DNA of 64,000 nt from JAGFIY01 sp964499285 (GCA_964499285.1 CAZCLA010000001.1:62001-126000), one strand, 5' to 3'; shown: positions 1 to 9,347, counted from the first letter of the stretch. The notes: generated by a model from the sequence alone, not told the origin. A program made the numbers and translations.

Positions 1-162
1 GGTATTTCAGTAGCTCTTTTAACAACATTATTCGGTCTCGTAACAGCTATTATTCTTCAATTTTTCTATAACTTGTTTGTTGCAAGAATCGACAAACTAG
101 TTGCCGACATGGAAGAAAGTTCGATAGAATTAATAGATGCGCTTTACGAAATGAAAAAATAA
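1..162 (+). CDS. exbB: MotA/TolQ/ExbB proton channel family protein, C-terminal end (partial)
   Basis: Only the last 53 codons are in the window; the frame is open from base 1 and stops with TAA at 160-162. The visible part is a long hydrophobic helix (about residues 5-28 of the fragment) followed by a short charged tail, which matches the third membrane helix and C-terminus of ExbB/TolQ proteins. Two ExbD-type genes follow at once, which is the usual order for an ExbB-ExbD unit coupling the proton gradient to outer-membrane work. The family call rests mainly on this neighbourhood and on the helix, because the N-terminal two thirds are missing. Confidence 0.75.
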   Translation, partial: GISVALLTTLFGLVTAIILQFFYNLFVARIDKLVADMEESSIELIDALYEMKK

Positions 163-194
163 CGCTTAATTAACTAAATCAAAGAGATATTGAA

Positions 195-728
195 ATGGTA
201 TTATTAAAAAAGAAAGGAAGTAGATCTGCTGAAATTCCAACGAGTTCTATGGCAGATATAGCTTTTCTTTTGTTGTTATTCTTCCTTGTTGCAACTGTTA
301 TTGACGTTGATACCGGAATCGGACTAACCCTTCCAGAATACCTTCCACCAGAAGAACAGGAAGTTGTTCCTCTTTCTAAGGATAGGATGGCTGCTCTGCT
401 AATCAACGAAAACGGTGACGTACTATTGAATGGCGAAGCAATTGCAATACCTCAAATTAAGCAGAATCTTACTGAGAGAATTAAGAGCAAGATAGATTTA
501 CCTGCAAACAAGAAATTGGTTGTTTCTATTAAGACAGATAGAAAGACTAATTATAATCTATATATTCAGGCTCTCGATCAGGTTAAAGGTGCTTATCACG
601 AGGTTTGGGACGAATATTCAATGGCAACTTATGGTAAAAAATTCGATGATCTTATTCCCGAAGAAAGCTCGGTTGTGAGAGAAAAAATACCGATCAGTAT
701 ATCGATAGCAGAACCGGAAAAAATTTAA
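195..728 (+). CDS. exbD: ExbD/TolR family biopolymer transport protein (first copy)
   Basis: A 177-residue protein with the ExbD layout: a short basic cytoplasmic N-terminus, one membrane helix at about residues 20-40 and a periplasmic domain. The motif before and in the helix (IPTSSMADIAF) contains Asp21, equivalent to the conserved membrane aspartate that carries protons in ExbD/TolR. It sits 32 bases after the ExbB-like gene and 10 bases before a second ExbD. The periplasmic domain is longer than in the second copy. The partner TonB or TolA protein is not in the window, so the energised process is unknown. Confidence 0.9.
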   Translation: MVLLKKKGSRSAEIPTSSMADIAFLLLLFFLVATVIDVDTGIGLTLPEYLPPEEQEVVPLSKDRMAALLINENGDVLLNGEAIAIPQIKQNLTERIKSKIDLPANKKLVVSIKTDRKTNYNLYIQALDQVKGAYHEVWDEYSMATYGKKFDDLIPEESSVVREKIPISISIAEPEKI

Positions 729-738
729 AGGACAGAAA

Positions 739-1152
739 ATGAAATTCGAAAAAAAACGAGCAACTACAAAACAAGAAATTCCAACAGCTTCTATGCCGGA
801 TATAGTTTTTATGCTGCTTTTGTTTTTTATGGTTTCTACAACACTTAGAGAAGTTGATGTCCTTGTACAATTTAGACTTCCGGAAGCAGAAGCCATTGAA
901 AAAATTGAGAACAAAAGATTAATATCATATATCTGGGTCGGAAACAACGGAAATATTCAGCTTAACGATAATCTTGTTAAACTGGAAGAAGTTCGTCCGA
1001 TTATGTATTCAAAAAGAGTTCAGTTACCTAACGTAATTGTTTCCTTGAGAGTCGATAAAAACTCGGATATGGGCATTGTAACAGATATTCAGCAGGAACT
1101 GAGAAAAGCTGACGCACGAAGAATAAATTATTCCGCGATGCTGAAGCAGTAA
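739..1152 (+). CDS. exbD: ExbD/TolR family biopolymer transport protein (second copy)
   Basis: A 137-residue ExbD-like protein. The N-terminus again has the IPTASMPD motif with a membrane aspartate at residue 21, then a single helix (about 21-40) and a compact periplasmic domain. It starts at ATG 739 after an AGGACAG-like ribosome site and follows the first ExbD by 10 bases, so the two are surely co-transcribed. Two ExbD genes after one ExbB are common in Bacteroidota, where the subunits probably form a mixed dimer; this is inferred, not visible here. A strong hairpin terminator follows the stop. Confidence 0.9.
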   Translation: MKFEKKRATTKQEIPTASMPDIVFMLLLFFMVSTTLREVDVLVQFRLPEAEAIEKIENKRLISYIWVGNNGNIQLNDNLVKLEEVRPIMYSKRVQLPNVIVSLRVDKNSDMGIVTDIQQELRKADARRINYSAMLKQ

Positions 1153-1171
1153 AATATTTTATTTTACATTT

Positions 1172-1211
1172 AAGGCAGGCTGTAGTTATTTTACGGTCTG
1201 CCTTTTTTTTT
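1172..1211 (+). terminator. Rho-independent terminator after the exbBDD operon
   Basis: AGGCAG at 1173-1178 pairs with CTGCCT at 1198-1203. The stem can be extended inward to about 12 pairs with two G-T wobbles, leaving a 7-base AT-rich loop, and is followed by an eight-T run at 1203-1210. It lies between the second exbD and yqeY, both on the plus strand, so it marks an operon boundary. Confidence 0.88.
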
Positions 1212-1227
1212 ATATAATGGGTGAGTT

Positions 1228-1680
1228 ATGACGCTTAAAGAAAAAATTAATTACGACTTAAAAGATGCAATGCGATCAAAGGACAAAATTAGACTCGAGA
1301 CTATTCGTTCGATTAGAGCACTAATTTTGGAATTTGAAAAAAGTGGCTCTCAATTGGAATTGAACGAGGAGAAAGAAATCAATCTTCTAACCAGCGCCGC
1401 TAAAAAAAGAAAAGAAGCAATTGAACAATACGAAAATGCAGGAAGACAAGATCTATCCGACAAGGAAAAAGCTGAATTGGAAATAATTCAATCATATCTT
1501 CCAAAACAGCTTTCGCCTGAAGAAGTTGAAGCGGAGATAAAAATCATTGCAAACGAAGTTGGTGCAGTTTCAAAAGCGGATTTTGCAAAATTGATGCCTG
1601 CTTCAATCAAACAGCTTAAAGGAAAGGCGGATGGTAAATTAATCAAAGAAATTGTAGAAAAAATTCTGAGCGCAGGTTGA
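1228..1680 (+). CDS. yqeY: GatB/YqeY domain-containing protein
   Basis: A 150-residue soluble protein of the YqeY family: an N-terminal helical part starting TLKEKINYDLKDAMRSKDK and a C-terminal helical tail domain (about residues 90-148) related to the tail of amidotransferase subunit GatB. The ELEIIQSYLPKQLS and LKGKADGKLIKEIV stretches are typical of the family. The domain in GatB contacts tRNA, but the role of the free-standing protein is not established. The stop overlaps the TTG start of the cvpA-like gene, implying translational coupling within a yqeY-cvpA-mutS2 operon. Confidence 0.92.
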   Translation: MTLKEKINYDLKDAMRSKDKIRLETIRSIRALILEFEKSGSQLELNEEKEINLLTSAAKKRKEAIEQYENAGRQDLSDKEKAELEIIQSYLPKQLSPEEVEAEIKIIANEVGAVSKADFAKLMPASIKQLKGKADGKLIKEIVEKILSAG

Positions 1681-2252
1681 ATTATTTGGATATCATAATT
1701 TTTGCAATTCTTTTGATTGGATTTCTTTTAGGATATAAGGACGGTCTAGTCAGAAAACTTATAGGATTGATTGGACTTATAGTAGCAGTTTACTTAGCTT
1801 TTACTTATTCCGATGAATTCGGAATTTATTTAAATCCCATCTTCAATAACGAAGATTACCTTGCAAACTTTTTTGCGGGCTTGATTATTTTCATCATTGC
1901 AATTTTTGTTTTTTCGATAATTAAAAGGTTAGTGCATCCGCTTGATAAAGTAAACAGGTTTTTCAACCAGCTTTTCGGAGGAATAGCCGGTGCGATTCAA
2001 ACACTTTTTTTTATAAGCGGTTTCTTACTTTTTTTAAATATTTTCGGAATTCCTGATCAGGAAGACCGCGGCGATTCAATGGTTTTCAATCAAGTTTACA
2101 GCATTGTTCCCACGGTAATAGATTTCACTCTTGGATCTGATTCGACCGCAAAAGATTTTATTGAGGATTATATTGAGAGAAAGGAGAATTTTGCACTTCC
2201 CGAGCTGCAGGATACATCTTTCATAAAGGAAAATCAAAGTGATACGCTCTGA
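1677..2252 (+). CDS. cvpA: CvpA family membrane protein
   Basis: A 191-residue protein with about four membrane helices (roughly residues 5-25, 30-45, 62-82 and 102-125) and a polar C-terminal tail. The opening DIIIFAILLIGFLLGYKDGLV is the CvpA family signature. It starts with TTG inside the stop of yqeY (TTGA overlap at 1677-1680). The family is named for colicin V production; its general role in the inner membrane is uncertain. The 3-prime end overlaps mutS2 by 14 bases. Confidence 0.88.
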   Translation: MNYLDIIIFAILLIGFLLGYKDGLVRKLIGLIGLIVAVYLAFTYSDEFGIYLNPIFNNEDYLANFFAGLIIFIIAIFVFSIIKRLVHPLDKVNRFFNQLFGGIAGAIQTLFFISGFLLFLNIFGIPDQEDRGDSMVFNQVYSIVPTVIDFTLGSDSTAKDFIEDYIERKENFALPELQDTSFIKENQSDTL

Positions 2253-4584
2253 GGTTTTAGAACAATTAGAATACGTAAAAGTATTGTCCATGATTGCCAA
2301 TTACACTTCGACTGAAAACGGAAGTAAATTAATACTGAACTCGCAGCCGTTTGAATCAAAAAATGAAGCTGTCGAGGAAGGCGATTTGGTGACCGAAGCC
2401 AAAGATGCTTTAATAGAATTTGATTATCCGCCGATCGAGTTTATTCCCGATCTCATTGAAGCGCTCAGCAAAACCAAAATAGAAGGTGTGGTTCTCAGTA
2501 CAAAAGAACTTCGTGCGATTTCGTCACTACTTGCCGTGTCAAGAAAGTTGAGACAGTATATTAGTTCGAGCACAGAATTACTTAAAAACAAGTATGAAGA
2601 AACGCTGCTCGTAGATAAAAATCTTGAACATAACATCAATAAGATTTTTACCGAGTCCGGAGAAATAAGTGATAGAGCAAGTTCAAAATTGGCGGAGATT
2701 AGAAAGGAAATTATTGCAAAAGGAAGCCAGCTTAGAAAAATCGTAAACAAAATTCTTAAACAGTTAAGCGATGCCTACCTCGTTCAAGAAGAATATACTA
2801 CTCAGCGGGACGGTAGAATTGTCATTCCTGTAAAAGTAGAACACAAAAGACAAGTGAGAGGATTTATCCATTCTGAATCTTCCACCGGTCAAACTGTGTA
2901 TATCGAGCCAGAAGAAACACTTGAACTTAATAACGAGATACTAACGTTGTCATTTGCCGAGAAAAGAGAAATTGAAAGAATACTGAGAGAACTTACCAAT
3001 CATATCGGTAAATCAGCAGAACCACTGAAACAAGCACTTCGTTCGATTGCAAAAATTGATTCAATATTTGCGAAAGCAAAGTACTCACTCGAAATTATCG
3101 GAAGTTTTCCTACTTTCAATGAAGATGAAAAGCTAAACTTAATAAATGCTCGTCATCCGCTTCTTTTAAAAAAGCTGGGACAAAAAAGTACTATCCCTCT
3201 CGATCTTCAAATCGGAAACAATAAGGTTATTATCATAACTGGTCCGAATGCCGGCGGAAAAACAGTCGTGCTTAAAACGGTAGGACTTTTGACGCTACTT
3301 GCACTTACGGGAATTCACATACCCGCTGGACCGGATTCAAATTTGCATTTCTTCAATGACGTTTTAGTTGATATCGGAGATAAACAATCAATTGAAGACG
3401 ATCTTAGCACTTTTAGTTCACACCTAAGCAACATAAATTCGATTCTTAATGAGGCAAGTAAAAACTCTCTTGTTCTTTTAGATGAAATCGGTACAGGAAC
3501 AGATCCAAATGAAGGATCGGCACTTGCGACCTCAATTCTTGTTCAACTTCAGAAAACTGGATCACTTGTTTTGGCGACCACACATCACGGTAATCTAAAA
3601 GTTTTTGCTCATGATATTGACGGTTTCGAAAATGCAAGTATGGAATTCGATACTGAAAAACTTATTCCAACCTATAAATTCAATCAAGGAATTCCTGGTT
3701 CGAGTTATGCGTTCGAAATTGCAAAAAGAATTGGTTTTGCCGAAGAACTGATTGGCGAGGCAAAAGAATTTATGGATTCGGATAAGAATAAAATAGAAAA
3801 CTTATTGATCGATCTTGAAAATAAATCTAACAGTCTCAGAATTAAGTTGAACCAACTCGAAATTGAAAACACAAGATTAAGAGGTTTGACGAATCTGTAC
3901 GAACAAAAGGTTGAACATTTAGAAACTCAGAAAAAAGAAATTCTCGAGAAAACAAAATTTGAGGCTGAAGAATACTTAAAAGATATAAATAAAACTGTTG
4001 AAAATGCCGTTAGAAATATTCGTGAATCAAACGCTAGAAAAGAAACAATTAGAGAAGCAAAAGAAAAAATTGAGAGTTTGAAGAAGAATCACGATGAAAG
4101 GTTTGAGAAATATATTGATAAAGAACCAAGTTCAAATAAGGAAGTAAAAGTAGGGGACTACGTTTCGGTTCGGAATACTAATACTTCGGGAGAACTAATA
4201 GAAATTAATAAAGAAAAAAACAAAGCGACAATTCTTGTGGGATCTATTAAACTTCAAGTCAAGTTAAAGGATATTACAGAATCCTCCAAGCCAAAAGTAA
4301 AAAGCGAAAGCTATAATCAATATTCATTTACTACTTCGTTGCAGAATCTTAGACTTGATATTCGAGGAATGAAACCGGAAACTGCCGAGTTTGAAGTCAT
4401 TAAATATCTAGATGAAGCTTACAGCTCGGGTAATCAACTTGTGGAAATATTACACGGAAAAGGGACGGGTGTTTTAAAAAATTTAGTTCAAGAAATATTA
4501 AAACAACATGAACACGTAAAAAATTATTATTTTGCTAAGATTGAAGTAGGTGGAGATGGAATCACAATTGTTGAAGTTGAGTAA
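2239..4584 (+). CDS. mutS2: Endonuclease MutS2
   Basis: A 781-residue MutS2 with GTG start inside the end of cvpA. The core and lever regions come first, then the ABC-type ATPase: Walker A GPNAGGKT from residue 335 and Walker B LLDEIGTGTD around Asp415-Glu416. A long coiled coil (about 510-620) follows, and a C-terminal Smr nuclease domain begins with LDIRGMK near 706 and includes HGKGTG at 739. The mismatch-recognition domain of MutS is absent, as expected for MutS2. Family members act on branched DNA, limit recombination or rescue collided ribosomes. Length and all key motifs are intact. Confidence 0.96.
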   Translation: MIRSEVLEQLEYVKVLSMIANYTSTENGSKLILNSQPFESKNEAVEEGDLVTEAKDALIEFDYPPIEFIPDLIEALSKTKIEGVVLSTKELRAISSLLAVSRKLRQYISSSTELLKNKYEETLLVDKNLEHNINKIFTESGEISDRASSKLAEIRKEIIAKGSQLRKIVNKILKQLSDAYLVQEEYTTQRDGRIVIPVKVEHKRQVRGFIHSESSTGQTVYIEPEETLELNNEILTLSFAEKREIERILRELTNHIGKSAEPLKQALRSIAKIDSIFAKAKYSLEIIGSFPTFNEDEKLNLINARHPLLLKKLGQKSTIPLDLQIGNNKVIIITGPNAGGKTVVLKTVGLLTLLALTGIHIPAGPDSNLHFFNDVLVDIGDKQSIEDDLSTFSSHLSNINSILNEASKNSLVLLDEIGTGTDPNEGSALATSILVQLQKTGSLVLATTHHGNLKVFAHDIDGFENASMEFDTEKLIPTYKFNQGIPGSSYAFEIAKRIGFAEELIGEAKEFMDSDKNKIENLLIDLENKSNSLRIKLNQLEIENTRLRGLTNLYEQKVEHLETQKKEILEKTKFEAEEYLKDINKTVENAVRNIRESNARKETIREAKEKIESLKKNHDERFEKYIDKEPSSNKEVKVGDYVSVRNTNTSGELIEINKEKNKATILVGSIKLQVKLKDITESSKPKVKSESYNQYSFTTSLQNLRLDIRGMKPETAEFEVIKYLDEAYSSGNQLVEILHGKGTGVLKNLVQEILKQHEHVKNYYFAKIEVGGDGITIVEVE

Positions 4585-4586
4585 TA

Positions 4587-6080
4587 ATGTTTAAGAAAAT
4601 TTTAATAGCAAACAGAGGTGAAATTGCTGTAAGGATCGTTAAAGCTTGTCGCGAAATGGGGATTACTTCGGCTGCCGTTTATTCGGATGCTGATAAAAAC
4701 TCACTTCATGTGCGAGTTGCAGATCAGGCTTATCACATTGGCCCTTCGAATGCATCAGAGTCCTATCTAAACGGAAAAAATATCATTGAGCTTGCTAAAA
4801 AAATAAATGCGGACGCCATTCATCCGGGTTACGGTTTTCTATCCGAAAACTCTTCATTTATCGAAATGACGGAAAAAGCCGGAATAAAATTCATCGGTCC
4901 ATCAGTAGGTTCTGTTAAAGCAATGGGTGAAAAGACCTCGGCTAGAGAAATAATGCAGAAAAGCGGAGTACCGATAGTTCCCGGCACAATAAAACCGATA
5001 AAGTCCGAAAAGGAATTACTGAAAGCTGCAGAAGAAATCGGTTACCCGATTATGCTGAAAGCAGCGGCGGGCGGGGGTGGAAAAGGAATGCGCAAAGTCG
5101 AATCTAAAAAAGAGTTGTTTTCGTTTTGGGAGATGGCAAAAAGTGAATCCCAAAAAGCATTCGGCAGCGACAAAGTTTATATAGAAAAGTTCATTGAAAA
5201 TCCCAAGCATATAGAGGTTCAAGTTATTGCAGATGAGTATGGAAATTATCGCCACCTTTTTGAACGAGAATGTTCCGTGCAGAGAAGACATCAAAAAATT
5301 ATTGAGGAAGCTCCATCAGCATTCGTTGATAATAAAACGCGAGCAAAGATTACTGAGGCTGCGATCGATGCTGCAAAAGCTGTCGATTATTTTAATGCCG
5401 GAACTATAGAATTTTTAATGGACTCAAAAAAGAATTTTTATTTTTTAGAAATGAATACCAGACTGCAGGTAGAACACCCTGTAACAGAGATGATTACTGG
5501 GATCGATATCGTAAAAGAGCAAATAAAAATTGCAGCCGGCAATAAAATTTCTTTCGAACAGAAAAACATTAAGATCAACGGGCATGCTATTGAATGCAGA
5601 ATTTATGCCGAGGAAGCAGAATCAAATTTCTCGCCTTCTACGGGAAAAATAAATTATCATAGACTTCCGTCCGGACCCGGAATCAGAGTGGATAGGGGAA
5701 TTGAACTTTCCTCAGAAGTGTCGCTTAACTATGATCCGATGCTGACAAAATTAATTGCTCATGGCTTCGACCGCTCCGAGGCAATCAGCAGAATGGATAG
5801 AGCTCTTGGTGAATATCACATTTCAGGAGTTAACACGAACATTCAAATGTGCAAATGGGTTTTAGCTCAAAAAAGTTTTCAAAAAGGAACGTTTGACATT
5901 GATTTTATTCCCAGAGAATTTTTTCCCCTACTGCCGGATAAATGGAAAGAATCAGCTCCGAAGAATTATGAGATGGTAGCAATTTTGCTAAGCTCTTTTC
6001 TTGCGGAAAAAGAATCTTCACTTCGTCCAAAAATTAATTCTTGCATAGATGGCAATAAGTGGGGACAAATAGATGAGTAA
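4587..6080 (+). CDS. Biotin carboxylase subunit of an acyl-CoA (probably propionyl-CoA) carboxylase
   Basis: A 497-residue biotin carboxylase, which charges biotin with CO2 using ATP and bicarbonate. The N-terminal MFKKILIANRGEIAVRI motif, the Gly-rich ATP-grasp loop AAAGGGGKGMR near residues 159-169, and the EMNTRLQVEHPVTE motif at about 288-301 are intact. It is some 50 residues longer than typical AccC; the tail after about 450 resembles the linker seen in propionyl- or methylcrotonyl-CoA carboxylase alpha chains. It overlaps the biotin carrier gene by 8 bases, so the two look like an alpha chain split in two. The matching carboxyltransferase is probably the one at 38025-39674. Use in acetyl-CoA carboxylase cannot be excluded. 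Confidence 0.9.
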   Translation: MFKKILIANRGEIAVRIVKACREMGITSAAVYSDADKNSLHVRVADQAYHIGPSNASESYLNGKNIIELAKKINADAIHPGYGFLSENSSFIEMTEKAGIKFIGPSVGSVKAMGEKTSAREIMQKSGVPIVPGTIKPIKSEKELLKAAEEIGYPIMLKAAAGGGGKGMRKVESKKELFSFWEMAKSESQKAFGSDKVYIEKFIENPKHIEVQVIADEYGNYRHLFERECSVQRRHQKIIEEAPSAFVDNKTRAKITEAAIDAAKAVDYFNAGTIEFLMDSKKNFYFLEMNTRLQVEHPVTEMITGIDIVKEQIKIAAGNKISFEQKNIKINGHAIECRIYAEEAESNFSPSTGKINYHRLPSGPGIRVDRGIELSSEVSLNYDPMLTKLIAHGFDRSEAISRMDRALGEYHISGVNTNIQMCKWVLAQKSFQKGTFDIDFIPREFFPLLPDKWKESAPKNYEMVAILLSSFLAEKESSLRPKINSCIDGNKWGQIDE

Positions 6081-6576
6081 AACCTACATTGCTTATGTAA
6101 ATGGAAAAATGAACGAAGTTACTTTTCCCTCCAAAGAAAAAATTAAAATTAACAATAAAACCATATCTTTTGAGGTATCAAGAAACTCCGATTATTCGTA
6201 CTTGGTCAGTGTTGACAATAAAGTTTACGATGTTACTGTTGATAAAACCGGTAAAGACGAACTAAGATTTTTAATAGACGGTTATTATTTTGATACTATT
6301 GTTCGTTCAAGATTGCGGGATAAAGCAATTGAAGTGATGAAAGCAGTTCAAGCAGAATCTTCACAGAAAATAATTACTTCACCAATGCCGGGAATGGTGA
6401 TTCAAATAAATAAGACTGTTGGATCTGAGGTAAAAACCGGAGAAACATTGCTTATTTTAGAAGCGATGAAAATGGAAAATGAAATTCATTCGCCGGTTGA
6501 TGGGATAGTGACTGAAGTAAAAGTAAAAGCTGGCACTTCCGTCGAAAAAAATACCGTTCTCATCATTGTTGAATAA
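6073..6576 (+). CDS. Biotin carboxyl carrier protein with BT-like N-terminal domain
   Basis: A 167-residue protein. The C-terminal 75 residues are a biotinyl domain with the attachment motif EAMKMEN, placing the biotinylated lysine at residue 133. The N-terminal half is a beta-rich region with repeated SYLVSV/VYDVTV strands that resembles the BT (linker) domain of propionyl-CoA carboxylase alpha chains rather than the Pro/Ala-rich linker of AccB. It starts inside the carboxylase gene (ATG 6073, 8-base overlap). It probably ferries carboxybiotin to a carboxyltransferase encoded elsewhere. Confidence 0.88.
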   Translation: MSKTYIAYVNGKMNEVTFPSKEKIKINNKTISFEVSRNSDYSYLVSVDNKVYDVTVDKTGKDELRFLIDGYYFDTIVRSRLRDKAIEVMKAVQAESSQKIITSPMPGMVIQINKTVGSEVKTGETLLILEAMKMENEIHSPVDGIVTEVKVKAGTSVEKNTVLIIVE

Positions 6577-6651
6577 TACAATTAGGATTATTGGTTTTAT
6601 TTTATTAAATAATTATTTTCAATCATTCCAATAATAATTGAGGGAGGTTCT

Positions 6652-7905
6652 GTGAGTAAAAAACTTTTACTTCCATTACTATTTGTTGCTTTAATTAGCA
6701 GCGAAATCTATTCCAGTGGTTTCCAAATAAACGAACATGGTGCAAAAGCAATGGCAATGGCAGGTGCTTTTACAGCCATAGCAAACGATGCGTCTGCTGT
6801 ATATTTTAATCCGGCTGCATTAACACGCTTAGATGGAACACAAATTTATGCAGGTGTTTCTTTAATAAAGCCCGATGCAGCTTTTAGAGGACCCGCTCCG
6901 TCAGTAGACGAGTATAAAGTCAAAGATCAATTATTTACACCAATTAATTTTTATCTGACCCACAGAATTAGCGAAGATTGGGCTGTAGGCATCGGCGTTA
7001 ACAATCCGTTTGGACTAGGAACAACTTGGGAGGACGATTGGCCGGGAAGATACATTGCACTCGATACGGAAGTGAGAACATTCTTCTTCAATGCTAACAT
7101 TGCTTACCAATTGACAGAGGATTTTTCAATAGCTGTCGGTGGTACATTTGTTTATGGGGATGTTATTATTGAAAGATATCAAAGATTAAGTCCGTTTAAT
7201 GCCGATGCAAAAATTCATCTCGAAGGCGATGGAACTGCATATGGCTTTAATGTAGCTGCATTTTATAAACCAACAGAAATGCTTTCTTTCGGAGCATCAT
7301 TCAGAAGTGAGACGGAGATAAAATTTGAAGGTGATGCAACTGTTGATGCGCCTTCACAATTCGAAGGTAGAATTCCCAAAGGTGCTATTAGCGCTCCTCT
7401 AACCACACCATTGAATGCAACATTTGGTATCGGAATTTATCCTGATGAGCATTGGACGCTTTCGTTCGATTTCCAATATGTAGGTTGGAGCAGTTACGAG
7501 AAATTAGAAGTAACATTTGATGAATTTATGGGAGAGGACAACAAACCTGTGGTTTCCTCTGCACTCAGAGATTATAAAGACAGTTACATATATAGGCTTG
7601 GCGCCGAATATGATTTCGGATCCGGGTTTAGTTTAAGAGGCGGACTTTTATACGATGTGAATCCGGTAAAATCTCAATTGGTTGAACCTACTCTTCCGGA
7701 TGCTGATAGATTTGGTTACAATATTGGTTTTGGATTGGATTTAATGGATTATCTCACTCTTGATGTCGCCTACCTCTATTTGAAATTTAGAGAACGAACA
7801 ATTTATAATTCCGAAGTTAGCTATACTGATGGATTTGCTCCATTTAATGGAGTCTATAATTCGGAAGCACACTTGTTTGGCGTTAATTTATCATTTAAGT
7901 TTTAA
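6652..7905 (+). CDS. OmpP1/FadL/TodX family outer-membrane transport protein
   Basis: A 417-residue outer-membrane beta-barrel. A signal peptide (about residues 1-21) is followed by SGFQINEHGAKAMAMAGAF and NDASAVYFNPAAL, the N-terminal hatch signature of FadL-type porins. The rest is alternating amphipathic strands ending with a C-terminal aromatic residue (LSFKF). The family moves hydrophobic compounds such as long-chain fatty acids or aromatics across the outer membrane. It starts with GTG at 6652 after a GAGGGAGG ribosome site; no ATG suits. It is followed 20 bases later by a lipoprotein, probably in the same transcript. Confidence 0.92.
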   Translation: MSKKLLLPLLFVALISSEIYSSGFQINEHGAKAMAMAGAFTAIANDASAVYFNPAALTRLDGTQIYAGVSLIKPDAAFRGPAPSVDEYKVKDQLFTPINFYLTHRISEDWAVGIGVNNPFGLGTTWEDDWPGRYIALDTEVRTFFFNANIAYQLTEDFSIAVGGTFVYGDVIIERYQRLSPFNADAKIHLEGDGTAYGFNVAAFYKPTEMLSFGASFRSETEIKFEGDATVDAPSQFEGRIPKGAISAPLTTPLNATFGIGIYPDEHWTLSFDFQYVGWSSYEKLEVTFDEFMGEDNKPVVSSALRDYKDSYIYRLGAEYDFGSGFSLRGGLLYDVNPVKSQLVEPTLPDADRFGYNIGFGLDLMDYLTLDVAYLYLKFRERTIYNSEVSYTDGFAPFNGVYNSEAHLFGVNLSFKF

Positions 7906-7925
7906 GATAGAGGAGATTATAAATT

Positions 7926-9314
7926 ATGAAAAACCTTAATAAATTTTTACTTAGTCTGCTTATTGTAGCCGGAATTTTTGTTGGATGCGATACAAAAACC
8001 GAACTAAATGCTCCATCCGCACCAGCTACCGGAGCTGCAAATTTTTCAAAGTTTGTATCCATAGGAAATAGTTTGACAGCAGGGCTGCAAAGCAACGCAC
8101 TTTATGAATCATCACAAGTAAATTCTTTCGGTGCTTTGATTGCAAAGCAAGTTCAAACACCTTACGAGCAGCCGTTGATAAGTGATCCGGGTTTTGGTGG
8201 AAGAATGGAAGTAGTTTCGCTTTCTCCTTTTGTATCGACTGTTAATACTACTCCGGGTCAACCGCTGAACGCTAATTATGGTGCGGCATATAATAATATG
8301 GGAATTCCCGGAGCACTGCTTCCTGATGTTTTACTTGCAACCAGCTCCGAGACAAGTCTTTCAGGCAACCCAATCTTTGACTTGATACTCAGAGGACAAG
8401 GAACGGCACTTCAACAAGCTCTTTCATTGAATCCGACATTTATGACTGTATGGATAGGAAATAACGATATTCTTGGTCATGCAGCTTATGGAGGAGCACT
8501 CCCATACACTCCTACACCCGTGTTCAATCAACTTTATGCACAGTTGATGGGAGCTTTGGCACAAGCCGGAGTTAAAGCAGCAGTAGCAAATATTCCGGAT
8601 ATCACGACTATTCCATTCTTTACAACAGTTGGTCCCGGACTCGGATTTGCTCTAAAAGAATTGCAGCAACAAAATCCTCAAGTTCAGGGATTAGTGTTTG
8701 AACTTAGTACAGGAAATCCACCTATCGGTTTAGCAACGCAGGATGATCTTATTACTCTTCAGCACTTAATACCGCTCAGTGCAGCATTTGCTACTGATTA
8801 TCTTGGGGATCAAACAGGCAAATATTATAGTGATAACGGTATTCCGGTTCCACCCTATGTTGATACAAATTATCCTTTCGGATTAACACCGCAAAATCCT
8901 TGGCCAAACAGATTAATTTTGGATAAACAGGAAGTGATCAATTCTTTGAATGTAATAAACAGTTACAACGCAACAATTTGGAGAGAAACCCGAAAATATG
9001 GTTTCGCACTTGTAGATGTAAACAGAGAACTTAGAGATATTAGACAAAACGGTTTGAGTGTTGATGGACTTCAATTCACAAGTGCTTATGGCACCGGCGG
9101 ATTATTTAGCTTGGACGGTGTCCATCCAACAACCAGAGGTTATGGAATAATTGCAAATAAATTCATTTATACAATAAATAATCATTATGGTGCTCAAATA
9201 CCGGGAATTAACATTTCAACACTGCCGGCAAGTCTAGAAATTTCTGGTGCAAATTTGGGTAAATATGGGATTCCAAAAGTTCCTAAAGATATTTTAGATA
9301 TTTTTTATTATTAA
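7926..9314 (+). CDS. SGNH/GDSL-type hydrolase lipoprotein
   Basis: A 462-residue lipoprotein: lipobox ending VGC with Cys21, then an SGNH hydrolase domain. Block I is SIGNSLTAG with the likely nucleophile Ser49 (GNS instead of GDS), block III is WIGNND, and block V is LDGVHPT with Asp397 and His400. The family hydrolyses esters or acyl groups. The gene lies 20 bases after the FadL-type porin, and this pairing suggests joint handling of lipids or esters at the outer membrane. The substrate cannot be read from the sequence. Confidence 0.88.
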   Translation: MKNLNKFLLSLLIVAGIFVGCDTKTELNAPSAPATGAANFSKFVSIGNSLTAGLQSNALYESSQVNSFGALIAKQVQTPYEQPLISDPGFGGRMEVVSLSPFVSTVNTTPGQPLNANYGAAYNNMGIPGALLPDVLLATSSETSLSGNPIFDLILRGQGTALQQALSLNPTFMTVWIGNNDILGHAAYGGALPYTPTPVFNQLYAQLMGALAQAGVKAAVANIPDITTIPFFTTVGPGLGFALKELQQQNPQVQGLVFELSTGNPPIGLATQDDLITLQHLIPLSAAFATDYLGDQTGKYYSDNGIPVPPYVDTNYPFGLTPQNPWPNRLILDKQEVINSLNVINSYNATIWRETRKYGFALVDVNRELRDIRQNGLSVDGLQFTSAYGTGGLFSLDGVHPTTRGYGIIANKFIYTINNHYGAQIPGINISTLPASLEISGANLGKYGIPKVPKDILDIFYY

Positions 9315-9320
9315 CTATAA

Positions 9321-9345
9321 GGGGGTGCTTTGCATCCCCATTTTA
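9321..9345 (+). terminator. Hairpin between the SGNH lipoprotein and SPOR genes, probable terminator
   Basis: GGGGGTGC (9321-9328) pairs with GCATCCCC (9332-9339) over eight pairs including one G-T wobble, with a TTT loop, followed by ATTTTA. The T tail is short, so termination may be partial. The TTG at 9330 lies in the loop, which argues against its use as a start codon for the next gene. Confidence 0.5.
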
Positions 9346-9347
9346 CT

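Noticed and set aside
618..947. 109-codon minus-strand ORF across the two exbD genes
   Set aside because: It crosses a gene junction in antisense, and both exbD genes are well supported.
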